The notes under the pieces are model-generated. The model was not told where the DNA came from. It saw nothing but the letters and a program-made list of their open reading frames with translations, and searched no databases. From Pseudomonadota bacterium (GTDB lineage: Bacteria > Pseudomonadota > Gammaproteobacteria > Burkholderiales > Gallionellaceae), in assembly GCA_021782995.1 (NCBI GenBank), contig JAJXUI010000014.1, positions 1-64,000 of the forward strand: a stretch of DNA of 64,000 nucleotides, in the 5' to 3' direction. The first letter of the stretch is position 1. Each line of letters opens with the position of its first letter. A program made the translations under genes and the position numbers. Of this stretch, positions 1 to 9,413 are shown one piece after another.

Positions 1-354
1 TTTGCCGAAGGGAACATGGAGTGGCTGCGGGATGGCCGACGCCTGAAGCCAGATTGGTGTGCGCAGTTCAAGGCCTGGGAAATTCCGACGGCGTGGTTCG
101 ACAGCGTGATCAAACTTGCCCTGAGGCGACACCAAGAGGTCTACGTGATCCAGTTGTACCGGGAGCACCAGAAATGCGCTCCGGCATGCTGGAACGCTGA
201 GGGCTTTCACTGCGAATGCTCCTGCATGGGGGAGAACCACGGCGGTGGTCATCCAGGCGGCAACTGGTACGAGGTTTCCGAAACCTTTGCCGTGTCCTGG
301 GGGCAGCAGCGCTATTCATGCCGCCATCTGAAGGTCAAGAACCTCGGGCGCTGA
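1..354 (+). CDS. Cys-rich conserved hypothetical protein, 5'-truncated by the window edge
   Basis: Frame is open from base 1 to the stop at 354; motif CECSCMGENHGGGHPGGNWYEVSETFAVSWG resembles a family of small hypothetical proteins. Confidence 0.5.
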   Translation, partial: FAEGNMEWLRDGRRLKPDWCAQFKAWEIPTAWFDSVIKLALRRHQEVYVIQLYREHQKCAPACWNAEGFHCECSCMGENHGGGHPGGNWYEVSETFAVSWGQQRYSCRHLKVKNLGR

Positions 355-506
355 CCGTGGCAGCGCAAGCTATCGAAGGTCGGAAATGCGCGGAGACAGC
401 CAAAGTCCACCCGGACCTCCGCATCGTATATAATCTCGCCTACGGTGTCCTCGCCGATGAGGCAGGAAGGTTCTCTCTAGTAGGGGACTACACCACCAAA
501 ATCAGG

Positions 507-540
507 AAAGCCGGATGTGCAAACATCCGGCTTTTTCATT
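507..540 (+). terminator. Rho-independent terminator
   Basis: aaagCCGGATGT gcaa ACATCCGGcttttt: perfect stem followed by a T-rich tract. Confidence 0.85.
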
Positions 541-690
541 TTAGCGGTTGCGATTTGCTTGATAAAAATCCTGCTATCCCGGATAGGGTGGGTGTTTGAT
601 GGCTTGTATTATTCAACCCGGCTTGTCATTATGACGTTCCTGCGAACCTTGCTGTTTGCAAGCAGGACTCAAGCGCTGAAAAAGGGGCAT

Positions 691-1983
691 ATGGATCAGG
701 CAGGTATCAACAGGCTGGTTAAGGGCAAATGGGCGATAGTTGCCACAGTGGCCATTGCGCTCATGTCGATCCTTCTGGTTTTGCTGGCTTATTACCTGAA
801 CAGTCAGCATGTTGTCATCTTCGAGTTCCGAACTGTAGACGTGCATCCGGGAGAGCGTGCGGTTTGGGAGGTGGTATTTGATCTTGTTTTTATTGTCCTG
901 CTGGGCCTGATCGCTTTCATCTATACGCGCCATTTTGGTGTTTTTAAGGCATTTCCGGTTGCCATCATTTTTTCCCTGGTTTTCCTGGAGCTGGCTTACT
1001 GGCTGAGCAGCCTTGGCCACCGGGTAAATATCCTTTTTCCCTTGATATCGATGTTCATTTCCCTGCTGATATCAGGTGCGTTCCGTTATTTTGTGCTTGA
1101 ACGCGGTGTGCGTGAATTGCGTTCAATTTTTTCCAGCTACCACTCGGACAAGCTGGTTGCGCGACTGGAGGTCAATCCGGGAGCTGCGAAAATCGGCGGC
1201 GACAACAAGGATGTCACCATCATATTTACCGATATCAAGGGTTTTACCGCGTTCAGTGAGCAGCGTATGCCGATTGAGGTGGTGGCTCGGCTCAATGAGT
1301 ATCTGGGCGAGATGGTTCAGATCATCGATGAGTTTGATGGCTATTTGGATAAATTCATTGGTGACGGCATCATGGCATACTGGGGAGCGCCGCTGGCTCA
1401 GGAGGATCACGCCAATCTGGCAATTGCCTGTCTGCTGGCCATGCAGAATTCCATGCATAAACTGCAGTTAAAGTGGCAGGAGGCGGGAGAAGAACCTTTT
1501 TCGATACGGGCCGGTGTGCAATCGGGTGAGGTGGTAGCGGGTAACATCGGTTTGCGTGGCAAGAAGATGGAGTATACGGTGATAGGTGACACTGTGAACC
1601 AGGCTGCAAGGTTGGAAACAAGTGCCAAGTATTACGGAATAGATATGCTGGTGGGAGAAGGAACCTATTTGCGCACTCGGGACCTGTACAGTTATCGCGA
1701 GCTGGACAGGGTGCGCATGGTGGGGAAAATGCTGCCGGTTACAGTTTACGAGTTGATCGGGCCGATTTCAGATGGTCCGGGTAGGTTGCAAAAACTGTTT
1801 GCAGAGGCCCTTGAAATTTACCGTTCCCAAAACTGGAGTGAGGCTGAGAAAGTATTTTCAGCGCTGGTGCTGGAATATCCCCAGGACAAGCCAAGTGCCA
1901 TGTATCTGGAGCGTTGCCAGTATTTCCTCAGGCATCCTGCAGCTTCGGACTGGGATGGGGTGTTTGTGCGTAATGCAAAGTAA
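691..1983 (+). CDS. Membrane-anchored class III adenylate/guanylate cyclase
   Basis: N-terminal TM helices, then DVTIIFTDIKGFTAFSEQ...DKFIGDGIMAYWGAPL...GxVVAGNIG...YTVIGDTVNQAARLE catalytic motifs; start at MDQAGIN preferred because the upstream start overlaps the terminator. Confidence 0.9.
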   Translation: MDQAGINRLVKGKWAIVATVAIALMSILLVLLAYYLNSQHVVIFEFRTVDVHPGERAVWEVVFDLVFIVLLGLIAFIYTRHFGVFKAFPVAIIFSLVFLELAYWLSSLGHRVNILFPLISMFISLLISGAFRYFVLERGVRELRSIFSSYHSDKLVARLEVNPGAAKIGGDNKDVTIIFTDIKGFTAFSEQRMPIEVVARLNEYLGEMVQIIDEFDGYLDKFIGDGIMAYWGAPLAQEDHANLAIACLLAMQNSMHKLQLKWQEAGEEPFSIRAGVQSGEVVAGNIGLRGKKMEYTVIGDTVNQAARLETSAKYYGIDMLVGEGTYLRTRDLYSYRELDRVRMVGKMLPVTVYELIGPISDGPGRLQKLFAEALEIYRSQNWSEAEKVFSALVLEYPQDKPSAMYLERCQYFLRHPAASDWDGVFVRNAK

Positions 1984-2051
1984 TTTATTGAAAATATTAA
2001 ATAATTAGAATTTGAGTTGAGCTGCGTATTGCCCATTTTTTCAGCGCCAAA

Positions 2052-2081
2052 CTGGCATTGAAAGCGCTAAACCACTATAAT
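2052..2081 (+). promoter_or_regulatory. Putative sigma70 promoter of hemA
   Basis: CTGGCA-N18-TATAAT about 50 bp upstream of the hemA ATG. Confidence 0.5.
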
Positions 2082-2130
2082 CTCGCCCCCGGCCAATCCC
2101 CCGGCTTCAATAGTCAATTCTTGGTAAAAC

Positions 2131-3384
2131 ATGCAGTTATTTGCTTTTGGCATCAACCATAAAACCGCCCCTCTGGCCGTGCGGGAGCAGGTTGCGTTCA
2201 ATGTCGAGGCGATGGATACCGCTTTGCGCGATCTGGTGGGGCATGGTGCGGCCAAGGAGGCCACGATACTTTCCACCTGCAACCGCACGGAAGTGTATTG
2301 CAGCACCAATGAGCCAGCGCAGGCCATTAACTGGCTGGCGAATTTTCACAAGCTGCCGGCTGACAAGATCGAGCCTTATATTTACGCCATGCCGCAGGAA
2401 GAGGCGGTGAAGCATGCATTCCGCGTGGCCAGCGGGCTGGACTCAATGGTGCTGGGCGAACCGCAAATCCTCGGACAGATGAAGCAGGCGGTGCGCCAGG
2501 CTGAACAGGCTGGCACCATGGGATTCATGCTGCATAAGCTGTTCCAGCGTACTTTTTCGGTCGCCAAGGATGTGCGCACGCAAACGGAAATCGGTGCCAA
2601 CCTTACTTCCATGGCCGCCGCTGCAGTAAAACTTGCCGAGCGCATATTCCCCAGTATTGCCGAACAGCGCGTGCTGTTCATCGGTGCCGGCGAAATGATC
2701 GAACTCAATGCGGTGCATTTCGCCGCCAAGTCCCCGAAACAGGTTACGGTAGCCAATCGTACGCTGGAACGCGCGCAAACCCTGTCGCGTCGATTCAACG
2801 GCAGTGCGATCACGCTGAATGAGTTACCTGACCAGCTGGCACATTACGATATTGTTGTGACCAGCACCGCCAGCCAGTTGCCCATACTGGGAAAAGGCAT
2901 GGTGGAGCGCGCGTTGAAAGCACGCAAGCACAAGCCGCTGTTCATCGTGGATCTTGCGGTGCCGCGCGATGTCGAAGCGGAAGTGGCCGAACTGGATGAC
3001 GTATTCCTTTATAGCGTTGATGATCTTTCGGAGGTGGTGAAGGATGGCCTGGATTCGCGCCAGGGCGCAGTGAAAGAGGCCGAAGTCATCATTGCGGCAG
3101 GCGTGAATGAATTCATGCACTGGATGGAATCTCGTGGTGTAGTGCCGACGATACGTTCCTTGCGTGATGTCGCCGAACGTCAACGCCGGCATGAAATGGA
3201 AAAAGCCTTGCGCAATCTGGCGAAGGGCGAGCCGCCTGAAAAAGTGCTGGAATCCCTGAGCAACGCCCTCACCAACAAATTCCTGCATGCACCTGCCCAT
3301 GCGCTGAACCATGCGCAGGCAGCGGAGCGAGAAGCATTGCTGGATGCAGTGCATCGCATCTACCAGCTGCATACACCTGAATGA
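2131..3384 (+). CDS. hemA: Glutamyl-tRNA reductase
   Basis: [23 protein letters not shown]...STCNRTEVY; followed by prfA with an ATGA overlap. Confidence 0.97.
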   Translation: MQLFAFGINHKTAPLAVREQVAFNVEAMDTALRDLVGHGAAKEATILSTCNRTEVYCSTNEPAQAINWLANFHKLPADKIEPYIYAMPQEEAVKHAFRVASGLDSMVLGEPQILGQMKQAVRQAEQAGTMGFMLHKLFQRTFSVAKDVRTQTEIGANLTSMAAAAVKLAERIFPSIAEQRVLFIGAGEMIELNAVHFAAKSPKQVTVANRTLERAQTLSRRFNGSAITLNELPDQLAHYDIVVTSTASQLPILGKGMVERALKARKHKPLFIVDLAVPRDVEAEVAELDDVFLYSVDDLSEVVKDGLDSRQGAVKEAEVIIAAGVNEFMHWMESRGVVPTIRSLRDVAERQRRHEMEKALRNLAKGEPPEKVLESLSNALTNKFLHAPAHALNHAQAAEREALLDAVHRIYQLHTPE

Positions 3385-4457
3385 AAGAGAGTATCGCCAA
3401 CAAGCTTGCCCAGCTTGCCGACAGGCTGGATGAGATCAATTCCCTGCTCAGCAGCGAGCAGGCCACCCGCGATATGGAGGCATTCCGCAAGCTGAATCGC
3501 GAACGCACCGAGCTGGAGCCGGTGGTTGAGTTGTATCGTGCTTATCAGGCTGCCGAGGCAGACCTGGCCACAGCCCAGGAAATGCTGGCTGATCCGGACA
3601 TGAAGGATTTTGCCGATGCCGAGATTCAGGAGAACAAGGCGAAGCTGGAACAGCTGGATGTGGACCTGCAAAAGCAGTTGCTGCCCAAAGACCCGAACGA
3701 CGAGCGCAATGTCATCCTCGAAGTGCGCGCCGGTACCGGCGGCGATGAGGCCGCCCTGTTTGCCGGCGACCTGTTCCGCATGTACACGCGGTATGCCGAG
3801 CGCCAGCGCTGGCAGGTGGAAATGATTTCTGAGAGCCTCGGTGAAAAAGGCGGCTACAAGGAGGTGATCGCCCGCATCATCGGTCATGGTGCGTATTCCG
3901 TGCTGAAGTTTGAATCGGGCGCACATCGCGTGCAACGTGTGCCGGAAACCGAATCGCAGGGGCGGGTGCATACTTCGGCCTGTACGGTTGCCATCCTCCC
4001 CGAGGCTGATGAAGTGGGCGATGTGGTGCTGAATCCTGCCGACCTGCGCATTGATACTTTCCGCGCGTCTGGCGCCGGTGGCCAGCACATCAACAAGACG
4101 GACTCCGCTGTGCGAATCACACACTTGCCTACTGGAACTGTTGTGGAGTGCCAGGACGGCCGCTCGCAACACCAGAACAAGGCGCAGGCAATGCGCGTAC
4201 TGGCTGCGCGCATCAAGGCGCGTGAAGAAAGCGAGGCACATGCCAAATATGCAGCGGAGCGCAAGTCGCTGGTGGGAAGTGGCGACCGTTCCGAACGCAT
4301 CCGCACCTATAATTTTCCGCAAGGGCGCGTGACCGATCATCGTATCAATCTCACCCTGTATAAAATGGATCAGATCATGGATGGTGACATCAGTGAATTG
4401 ACCAATGCCCTGATGGCGGAACATCAGGCGGAACAGCTGGCTGCGCTTGCAGAGTAA
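3381..4457 (+). CDS. prfA: Peptide chain release factor 1
   Basis: GGQ motif [24 protein letters not shown]1 N-terminus. Confidence 0.97.
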   Translation: MKESIANKLAQLADRLDEINSLLSSEQATRDMEAFRKLNRERTELEPVVELYRAYQAAEADLATAQEMLADPDMKDFADAEIQENKAKLEQLDVDLQKQLLPKDPNDERNVILEVRAGTGGDEAALFAGDLFRMYTRYAERQRWQVEMISESLGEKGGYKEVIARIIGHGAYSVLKFESGAHRVQRVPETESQGRVHTSACTVAILPEADEVGDVVLNPADLRIDTFRASGAGGQHINKTDSAVRITHLPTGTVVECQDGRSQHQNKAQAMRVLAARIKAREESEAHAKYAAERKSLVGSGDRSERIRTYNFPQGRVTDHRINLTLYKMDQIMDGDISELTNALMAEHQAEQLAALAE

Positions 4458-4486
4458 TATATATTAATATAATCAATAAGATATAA

Positions 4487-5371
4487 ATGTCATCCATTTC
4501 CGCTGTGTTGGCAGGTGATGCGAAAAAACTGACGGATACCCTGCAACTGACAGCAGCCGAATCGCGCATTGAAGTGCAGATGCTGTTGCAGCGGGTCTTG
4601 CAGGTAAATCGTGCTTATCTGCTGGCACACCCAGAGCGGACGCTCGGCGAAACAGAAGCTGCGGATTATCAGGCACTCTTTCAGCGCCGTTTGTGCGGCG
4701 AACCCATGGCCCACATTCTAGGCGAGCGCGAGTTTTATGGACTGAATCTCAGGGTGACGCCTGACACTTTGATTCCGCGCCCGGATACTGAGTTGCTGGT
4801 GGAGCTGGCTGTCCGGAATTTGGCACCACCTGCTTTAATTCCTGCTGATGCCACAGCGCAAGCGCAACTATCCGTTCTCGATCTGGGGACGGGCAGTGGT
4901 GCAATTGCACTGGCGATAGCGCATGAATGTCCGCACGTCAAAGTGACAGCGGTTGACGCATCACCAGAGGCGCTGGCTGTTGCCCGAGGTAATGCCGAAC
5001 GGCTGGGAATGCGCAATATACAACTGTTGCCGGGCAGCTGGTTTGAGCCTGTAAAGGATGAGCAATACTCCCTGATTGTCTCCAATCCCCCCTATATTGC
5101 CGAATCCGATCCGCATCTGCAGTGTGGAGATGTGCGCTTCGAGCCTGTGTCGGCGCTTGTGGCGGGTGCCGATGGGCTGGATGATATCCGGCAGATCATC
5201 CGGCAGGCACCGGCACATCTGTATCCCGGGGGATGGTTGCTGCTGGAGCATGGATATGACCAGTCGGAGCGGGTGCGGACGTTGCTGCAGCAGGCGGGTT
5301 TTACAATGGTGTTTTCCGGGCAGGATCTGGCCGGCATTGAGCGGGTAAGCGGTGGTCGGTTACCAGGCTGA
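4487..5371 (+). CDS. prmC: Release factor glutamine N5-methyltransferase
   Basis: NPPY motif (IVSNPPYIAE), DLGTGSGAIALAIA; adjacent to prfA. Confidence 0.95.
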   Translation: MSSISAVLAGDAKKLTDTLQLTAAESRIEVQMLLQRVLQVNRAYLLAHPERTLGETEAADYQALFQRRLCGEPMAHILGEREFYGLNLRVTPDTLIPRPDTELLVELAVRNLAPPALIPADATAQAQLSVLDLGTGSGAIALAIAHECPHVKVTAVDASPEALAVARGNAERLGMRNIQLLPGSWFEPVKDEQYSLIVSNPPYIAESDPHLQCGDVRFEPVSALVAGADGLDDIRQIIRQAPAHLYPGGWLLLEHGYDQSERVRTLLQQAGFTMVFSGQDLAGIERVSGGRLPG

Positions 5372-5387
5372 CAGATTGGGGGTTGAC

Positions 5388-5416
5388 TTGACGGGTCGGG
5401 GGGGAGTCTCTAGAAT
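5388..5416 (+). promoter_or_regulatory. Putative sigma70 promoter of grxD
   Basis: TTGACG-N17-TAGAAT about 40 bp upstream of the grxD ATG. Confidence 0.6.
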
Positions 5417-5456
5417 AGTTGACAGATTTACTCAATTAATCGGCGAAGGAATAGAA

Positions 5457-5774
5457 ATGGATATTCAGGAAGTCATCAGGCAACAGGTCACCGGCAATCC
5501 GGTCGTTGTCTATATGAAAGGTACCCCGACAGCACCGCGTTGCGGATTTTCCGCGAACGTGATCAATATCCTTAACGCACTGGGTGTAAAGGAAATTTTT
5601 GCAGTCAATATTCTCGAAAGCGACGAAATTCGCTTGGGAATCATTGATTACGCCAATTGGCCGACTGTGCCCCAGGTGTGGATCAAGGGTGAATTCATCG
5701 GCGGCTCCGACATTACCACCGAGATGTACCAGAGTGGCGAGTTGAAGGAAAAACTGGGCGATCTGGCTGCCTGA
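5457..5774 (+). CDS. grxD: Monothiol glutaredoxin, Grx4 family
   Basis: MKGTPTAPRCGFSANV (CGFS) and WPTVPQVWIKGEFIGGSDI. Confidence 0.95.
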   Translation: MDIQEVIRQQVTGNPVVVYMKGTPTAPRCGFSANVINILNALGVKEIFAVNILESDEIRLGIIDYANWPTVPQVWIKGEFIGGSDITTEMYQSGELKEKLGDLAA

Positions 5775-5850
5775 AGTGGTTGCAAACTAGATAATTATCT
5801 AGGCCATCAGGCATATAGGCATCAAACAGGGGGGAGACTAGAATCCGCTC

Positions 5851-5933
5851 CGAGTGTTGAAGTTCAAGTTAGGTAACTCGTTCTATCAAACTCTCCTCCT
5901 TTACGGGCTATCTCGCGATAGCCCGTTTTTTTT
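5851..5933 (+). ncRNA. Candidate intergenic sRNA
   Basis: TAGGCA(5816-5821)-N17-TAGAAT(5839-5844) promoter-like signal; hairpin CGAGT..ACTCG at 5851-5880; linker UUCUAUCAAACUCUCCUCCUUUA; strong terminator 5904-5933; no ORF. Confidence 0.45.
5904..5933 (+). terminator. Rho-independent terminator
   Basis: CGGGCTATC TCGC GATAGCCCG followed by T8. Confidence 0.9.
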
Positions 5934-5935
5934 GC

Positions 5936-7324
5936 CTAGTGTTTCCCTTCCAGATATTTGCGGGCTCGAGCGATCGCTGCCTCCACCTGCTGCGGCGCGG
6001 TGCCGCCGATATGGTTGCGCGCAGCCAGCGAACCTTCCAGCGTGAGTATGGCAAAGATGTCGTCGGTGACCAGATTGGAGAATTGCTGCAACTCTTCCAG
6101 CTTCAGCTCGGCGAGGTCGCAACTCTTGCTTTCGGCAAAACGAACAGCCTGCGCTACCGCTTCATGGGCGTCGCGGAATGGCAGGCCCTTCTTCACCAGG
6201 TAGTCGGCAAGGTCGGTGGCAGTGGCATAGCCTTGCAACGCGGCATTGCGCATGGCTTCAGGCTTCACGGTAATCCCGCCCATCATGTCGGCATAAATAC
6301 GCAAGGTCATTTGCAAGGTATCCACCGTGTCGAACAGCGGCTCCTTGTCTTCCTGATTGTCCTTATTGTAGGCCAGGGGCTGGCTTTTCATCAGCGTCAG
6401 CAGTGATATCAGGTTGCCGGTGACACGGCCAGTCTTGCCGCGCACCAGCTCCGGCACGTCAGGATTTTTTTTCTGCGGCATGATGGAAGAGCCGGTACAG
6501 AAACGGTCGGCAATGTCGATAAACCCGAAGCGCGGGCTCATCCATAGAATGAGCTCTTCTGACAGGCGCGACAGGTGCGTCATCAGCAGCGATGCCGCTG
6601 CGTTGAATTCAATCGCGAAGTCACGGTCGGACACGGCATCCAGCGAGTTTTCACAAACGCCTTCAAAACCCAGCAGTTCGGCAACATATTCACGCTTGAT
6701 CGGGTAGCTGGTGCCTGCCAGTGCTGCGGCGCCCAGTGGCAGGCGATTGACCCGGCGGCGGGTGTCCTGCATACGCTCGGCATCGCGCTTCAGCATTTCA
6801 AAGTAGGCCATCAGGTGATGGGCAAAGCTGACCGGTTGCGCGACCTGCATGTGGGTGAAGCCGGGCATGATGGTGTGCGTGTGTCTGGAAGCCAGCTCGA
6901 TCAACGCCAGTTGCAGGCTTGCAATCAGGTGCAGGATTTCATCGATGGCATGACGCAGGAACAGGCGTACGTCGGTCGCGACCTGGTCATTGCGGGAGCG
7001 CCCGGTATGCAGGCGCTTGCCGGCATCCCCTACCAGCGCGGTCAGGCGCTTTTCGATATTCAGGTGTACATCTTCGAGGTCGACGGACCATTCAAACTGG
7101 CCACTGAGGATTTCATTCTCGATCTGCGACATGCCTTTGCGTATATCTGCAAGATCCTGATTATTGATAATATTGCATGCGGCCAGCATTTGCGCATGGG
7201 CGAGGGAGCCCTGAATATCGAAAATCGCCAGCCGCTGGTCGAATTCGACCGATGCGGTATAGCGTTTTACCAGTTCTGTAACGGGTTCGTTGAATCTGCC
7301 CGACCAGGTTTGATTGTCTTGCAT
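5936..7324 (-). CDS. argH: Argininosuccinate lyase
   Basis: [24 protein letters not shown] signature; full length. Confidence 0.97.
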   Translation of the reverse strand: MQDNQTWSGRFNEPVTELVKRYTASVEFDQRLAIFDIQGSLAHAQMLAACNIINNQDLADIRKGMSQIENEILSGQFEWSVDLEDVHLNIEKRLTALVGDAGKRLHTGRSRNDQVATDVRLFLRHAIDEILHLIASLQLALIELASRHTHTIMPGFTHMQVAQPVSFAHHLMAYFEMLKRDAERMQDTRRRVNRLPLGAAALAGTSYPIKREYVAELLGFEGVCENSLDAVSDRDFAIEFNAAASLLMTHLSRLSEELILWMSPRFGFIDIADRFCTGSSIMPQKKNPDVPELVRGKTGRVTGNLISLLTLMKSQPLAYNKDNQEDKEPLFDTVDTLQMTLRIYADMMGGITVKPEAMRNAALQGYATATDLADYLVKKGLPFRDAHEAVAQAVRFAESKSCDLAELKLEELQQFSNLVTDDIFAILTLEGSLAARNHIGGTAPQQVEAAIARARKYLEGKH

Positions 7325-7368
7325 GGTTGTCCAGCCTTGTCCAGAATGACGGCATACGGGGAGATTGC

Positions 7369-8406
7369 ATGCCTAAAAGGCGAAGTATAAATCAAAACAT
7401 CATAGCTGACTCGTTGCCGGACTTCCGCAGTCTGGGGGCGGTATTGAGAATCGTAGTGCTGGCAAATTTCATAGCCTTGCTGGCTGTGGTGGCCCAGTCG
7501 TTTTCCCTTGCGGATGTGGTGCGACGCTTTATCGACATGTCTGCATTGATGCAGCCGATACTGCTTTGCAGTTTGCTGGTGCTTTACCTTGCGAGCAAAG
7601 GACTGGCGCAACTCAGCTATTGGCATGGGTTTGTTGTGGTGATTCTGCTGGTTGTCGTCATCACCCTGTCAGTCCTTTCGATGGGGGCAATCCTGTTCAT
7701 GCCGGAGCAGGTTTCCGTTACATATTTCATGCTGAGGTCTGCATTTGTTGCGGCTGTGCTAGCCGCATTCCTGCTGCTTTACTTCAGGATGCGGGCCATG
7801 TCGCTGGTACCCGCGTTGCAGGAAGCCCGCCTGCAGGCGCTGCAAGCGCGTATCCGGCCGCATTTCCTGTTCAACAGCATCAATGCTGTACTGAGCATCG
7901 TTCGCAGCGACCCGAAGCGGGCGGAAACCGCGCTTGAGGATATGGCAGACCTGTTCCGCATGGCGATGGGCAATAGCCAGGAACTGGTGCCATTGCGGCG
8001 AGAAATTGCCCTGACCCGGCAGTATCTTGACCTGGAAAAGCTGAGATTGGGTGAACGCCTGAGGGTGGACTGGCACATCGGTGAAACTGTTGAGATGGCG
8101 GTCATTCCGCCGCTGATCCTGCAGCCTTTGCTGGAGAATGCGGTTTATCATGGCATCGAGCCACTGGCAGAAGGCGGAATCATCAAAATACGCATCAGGC
8201 ATGAAGCGAATGAATTGCTGCTGGATGTGAAGAATCCGTGCAAGGAAGTTTATGGCGCCCACAGTGGCAACCGCATGGCACTGGAAAATATACGTGAAAG
8301 GCTGGCGCTGAGGTTCGATGTCGAGGCAAAATACACGGCGGAACGTGGTGATGACTATTATCATGTGCATATCCAGCTGCCTTACATCAAACAGGAGACT
8401 GAATGA
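7369..8406 (+). CDS. LytS/AlgZ-type sensor histidine kinase
   Basis: TM helices, [26 protein letters not shown] (His_kinase domain); ATGA overlap with a LytTR regulator. Confidence 0.9.
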   Translation: MPKRRSINQNIIADSLPDFRSLGAVLRIVVLANFIALLAVVAQSFSLADVVRRFIDMSALMQPILLCSLLVLYLASKGLAQLSYWHGFVVVILLVVVITLSVLSMGAILFMPEQVSVTYFMLRSAFVAAVLAAFLLLYFRMRAMSLVPALQEARLQALQARIRPHFLFNSINAVLSIVRSDPKRAETALEDMADLFRMAMGNSQELVPLRREIALTRQYLDLEKLRLGERLRVDWHIGETVEMAVIPPLILQPLLENAVYHGIEPLAEGGIIKIRIRHEANELLLDVKNPCKEVYGAHSGNRMALENIRERLALRFDVEAKYTAERGDDYYHVHIQLPYIKQETE

Positions 8407-9170
8407 ACAGTGTGAATCTTCCCCTGAGTGTATTTGTTGTAGATGACGAAGCGCCAGCTCGGCAACGCATCAAGGAATTGCTGGGTGATTGCATGGCCCA
8501 GTTGCCGCTGGAAATTGCGGGTGAGGCTGCCAACGGGGTTGAGGCGCTCGAAATGCTTTCCGGATTGCATGCTGATGTGGCGCTGGTCGATATCCGCATG
8601 CCGCAGATGGATGGACTGGAACTTGCCCAGCACCTGAACAAGCTGGAAAAACCGCCAGTCATCATCTTCACGACTGCCTACGACAATTATGCAATACAGG
8701 CATTCGAACAGCACGCAATCGATTACCTGCTCAAGCCTATCCGCCTGGGGCGACTGTTTGAAGCCCTGACCCGTGCCCGTGCGGCGGTCCCTTTAAAGAG
8801 CGAAGTACTGCAGGAGCTGATGCCGGAGCCGCGCAGGAACCTGTCTATCCATGAGCGCGGCAAAATCCTGCTAGTGCCCGTGGAAAAAATCCTCTACCTG
8901 CGTGCAGAATTGAAATATGTCACGGTGCGCACACAGGAGCGCGAATTTCTGGCCGAAGAGCCTTTGGGTGCACTGGAAAAAGAATTTTCCGCCAGATTCA
9001 TCCGCATACACCGCAACTGTCTGGTGGCGCGCTCGGAAATTGAGAGTTTTGAAAAAGTTGCGGGCGAAGGCAATGAATCGCACTGGACAGTGAAGCTGAA
9101 GGGGCTGGATGAGAAGCTGCCAATCAGCAGGCGACAGCAGCATGTGGTGAAGGAATTCAAGAAACATTAG
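8403..9170 (+). CDS. LytTR-family response regulator, AlgR-like
   Basis: Receiver domain VFVVDDEAPARQRI...ALVDIRMPQMDGLEL; C-terminal LytTR domain (ARFIRIHRNCLVARSEIE). Confidence 0.93.
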   Translation: MNSVNLPLSVFVVDDEAPARQRIKELLGDCMAQLPLEIAGEAANGVEALEMLSGLHADVALVDIRMPQMDGLELAQHLNKLEKPPVIIFTTAYDNYAIQAFEQHAIDYLLKPIRLGRLFEALTRARAAVPLKSEVLQELMPEPRRNLSIHERGKILLVPVEKILYLRAELKYVTVRTQEREFLAEEPLGALEKEFSARFIRIHRNCLVARSEIESFEKVAGEGNESHWTVKLKGLDEKLPISRRQQHVVKEFKKH

Positions 9171-9413
9171 CGGCTTGCGGAATACAGCTGCGCCAGGTTT
9201 TTGCATTGTCTCGTCGCTGTTGCGGGGCGTCCGGGTTGCCAGGGTGGGCCATGCTATGTCAAAAGTGCTTCCAGAAACTACAGCATACCAGCCACGTCTA
9301 CAGGCTGGATTTGCCTGCGGAAATTTTTTCATGCGGATCAAAGACTAATCATTTTTGAAATGCATTGGTGAATTGCGGTGATAAAATCTTCATGTTCCGC
9401 ATAACAATTCATC

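Noticed and set aside
450-472. CCGATGAGGCAGGAAGG resembling a hammerhead ribozyme core
   Set aside because: The CUGANGA and GAAA elements are not properly spaced by a stem II and the required flanking helices are missing.
5854-6045. 63-aa plus-strand ORF after grxD
   Set aside because: Spans the 5904-5933 terminator and runs antisense into the argH coding region.
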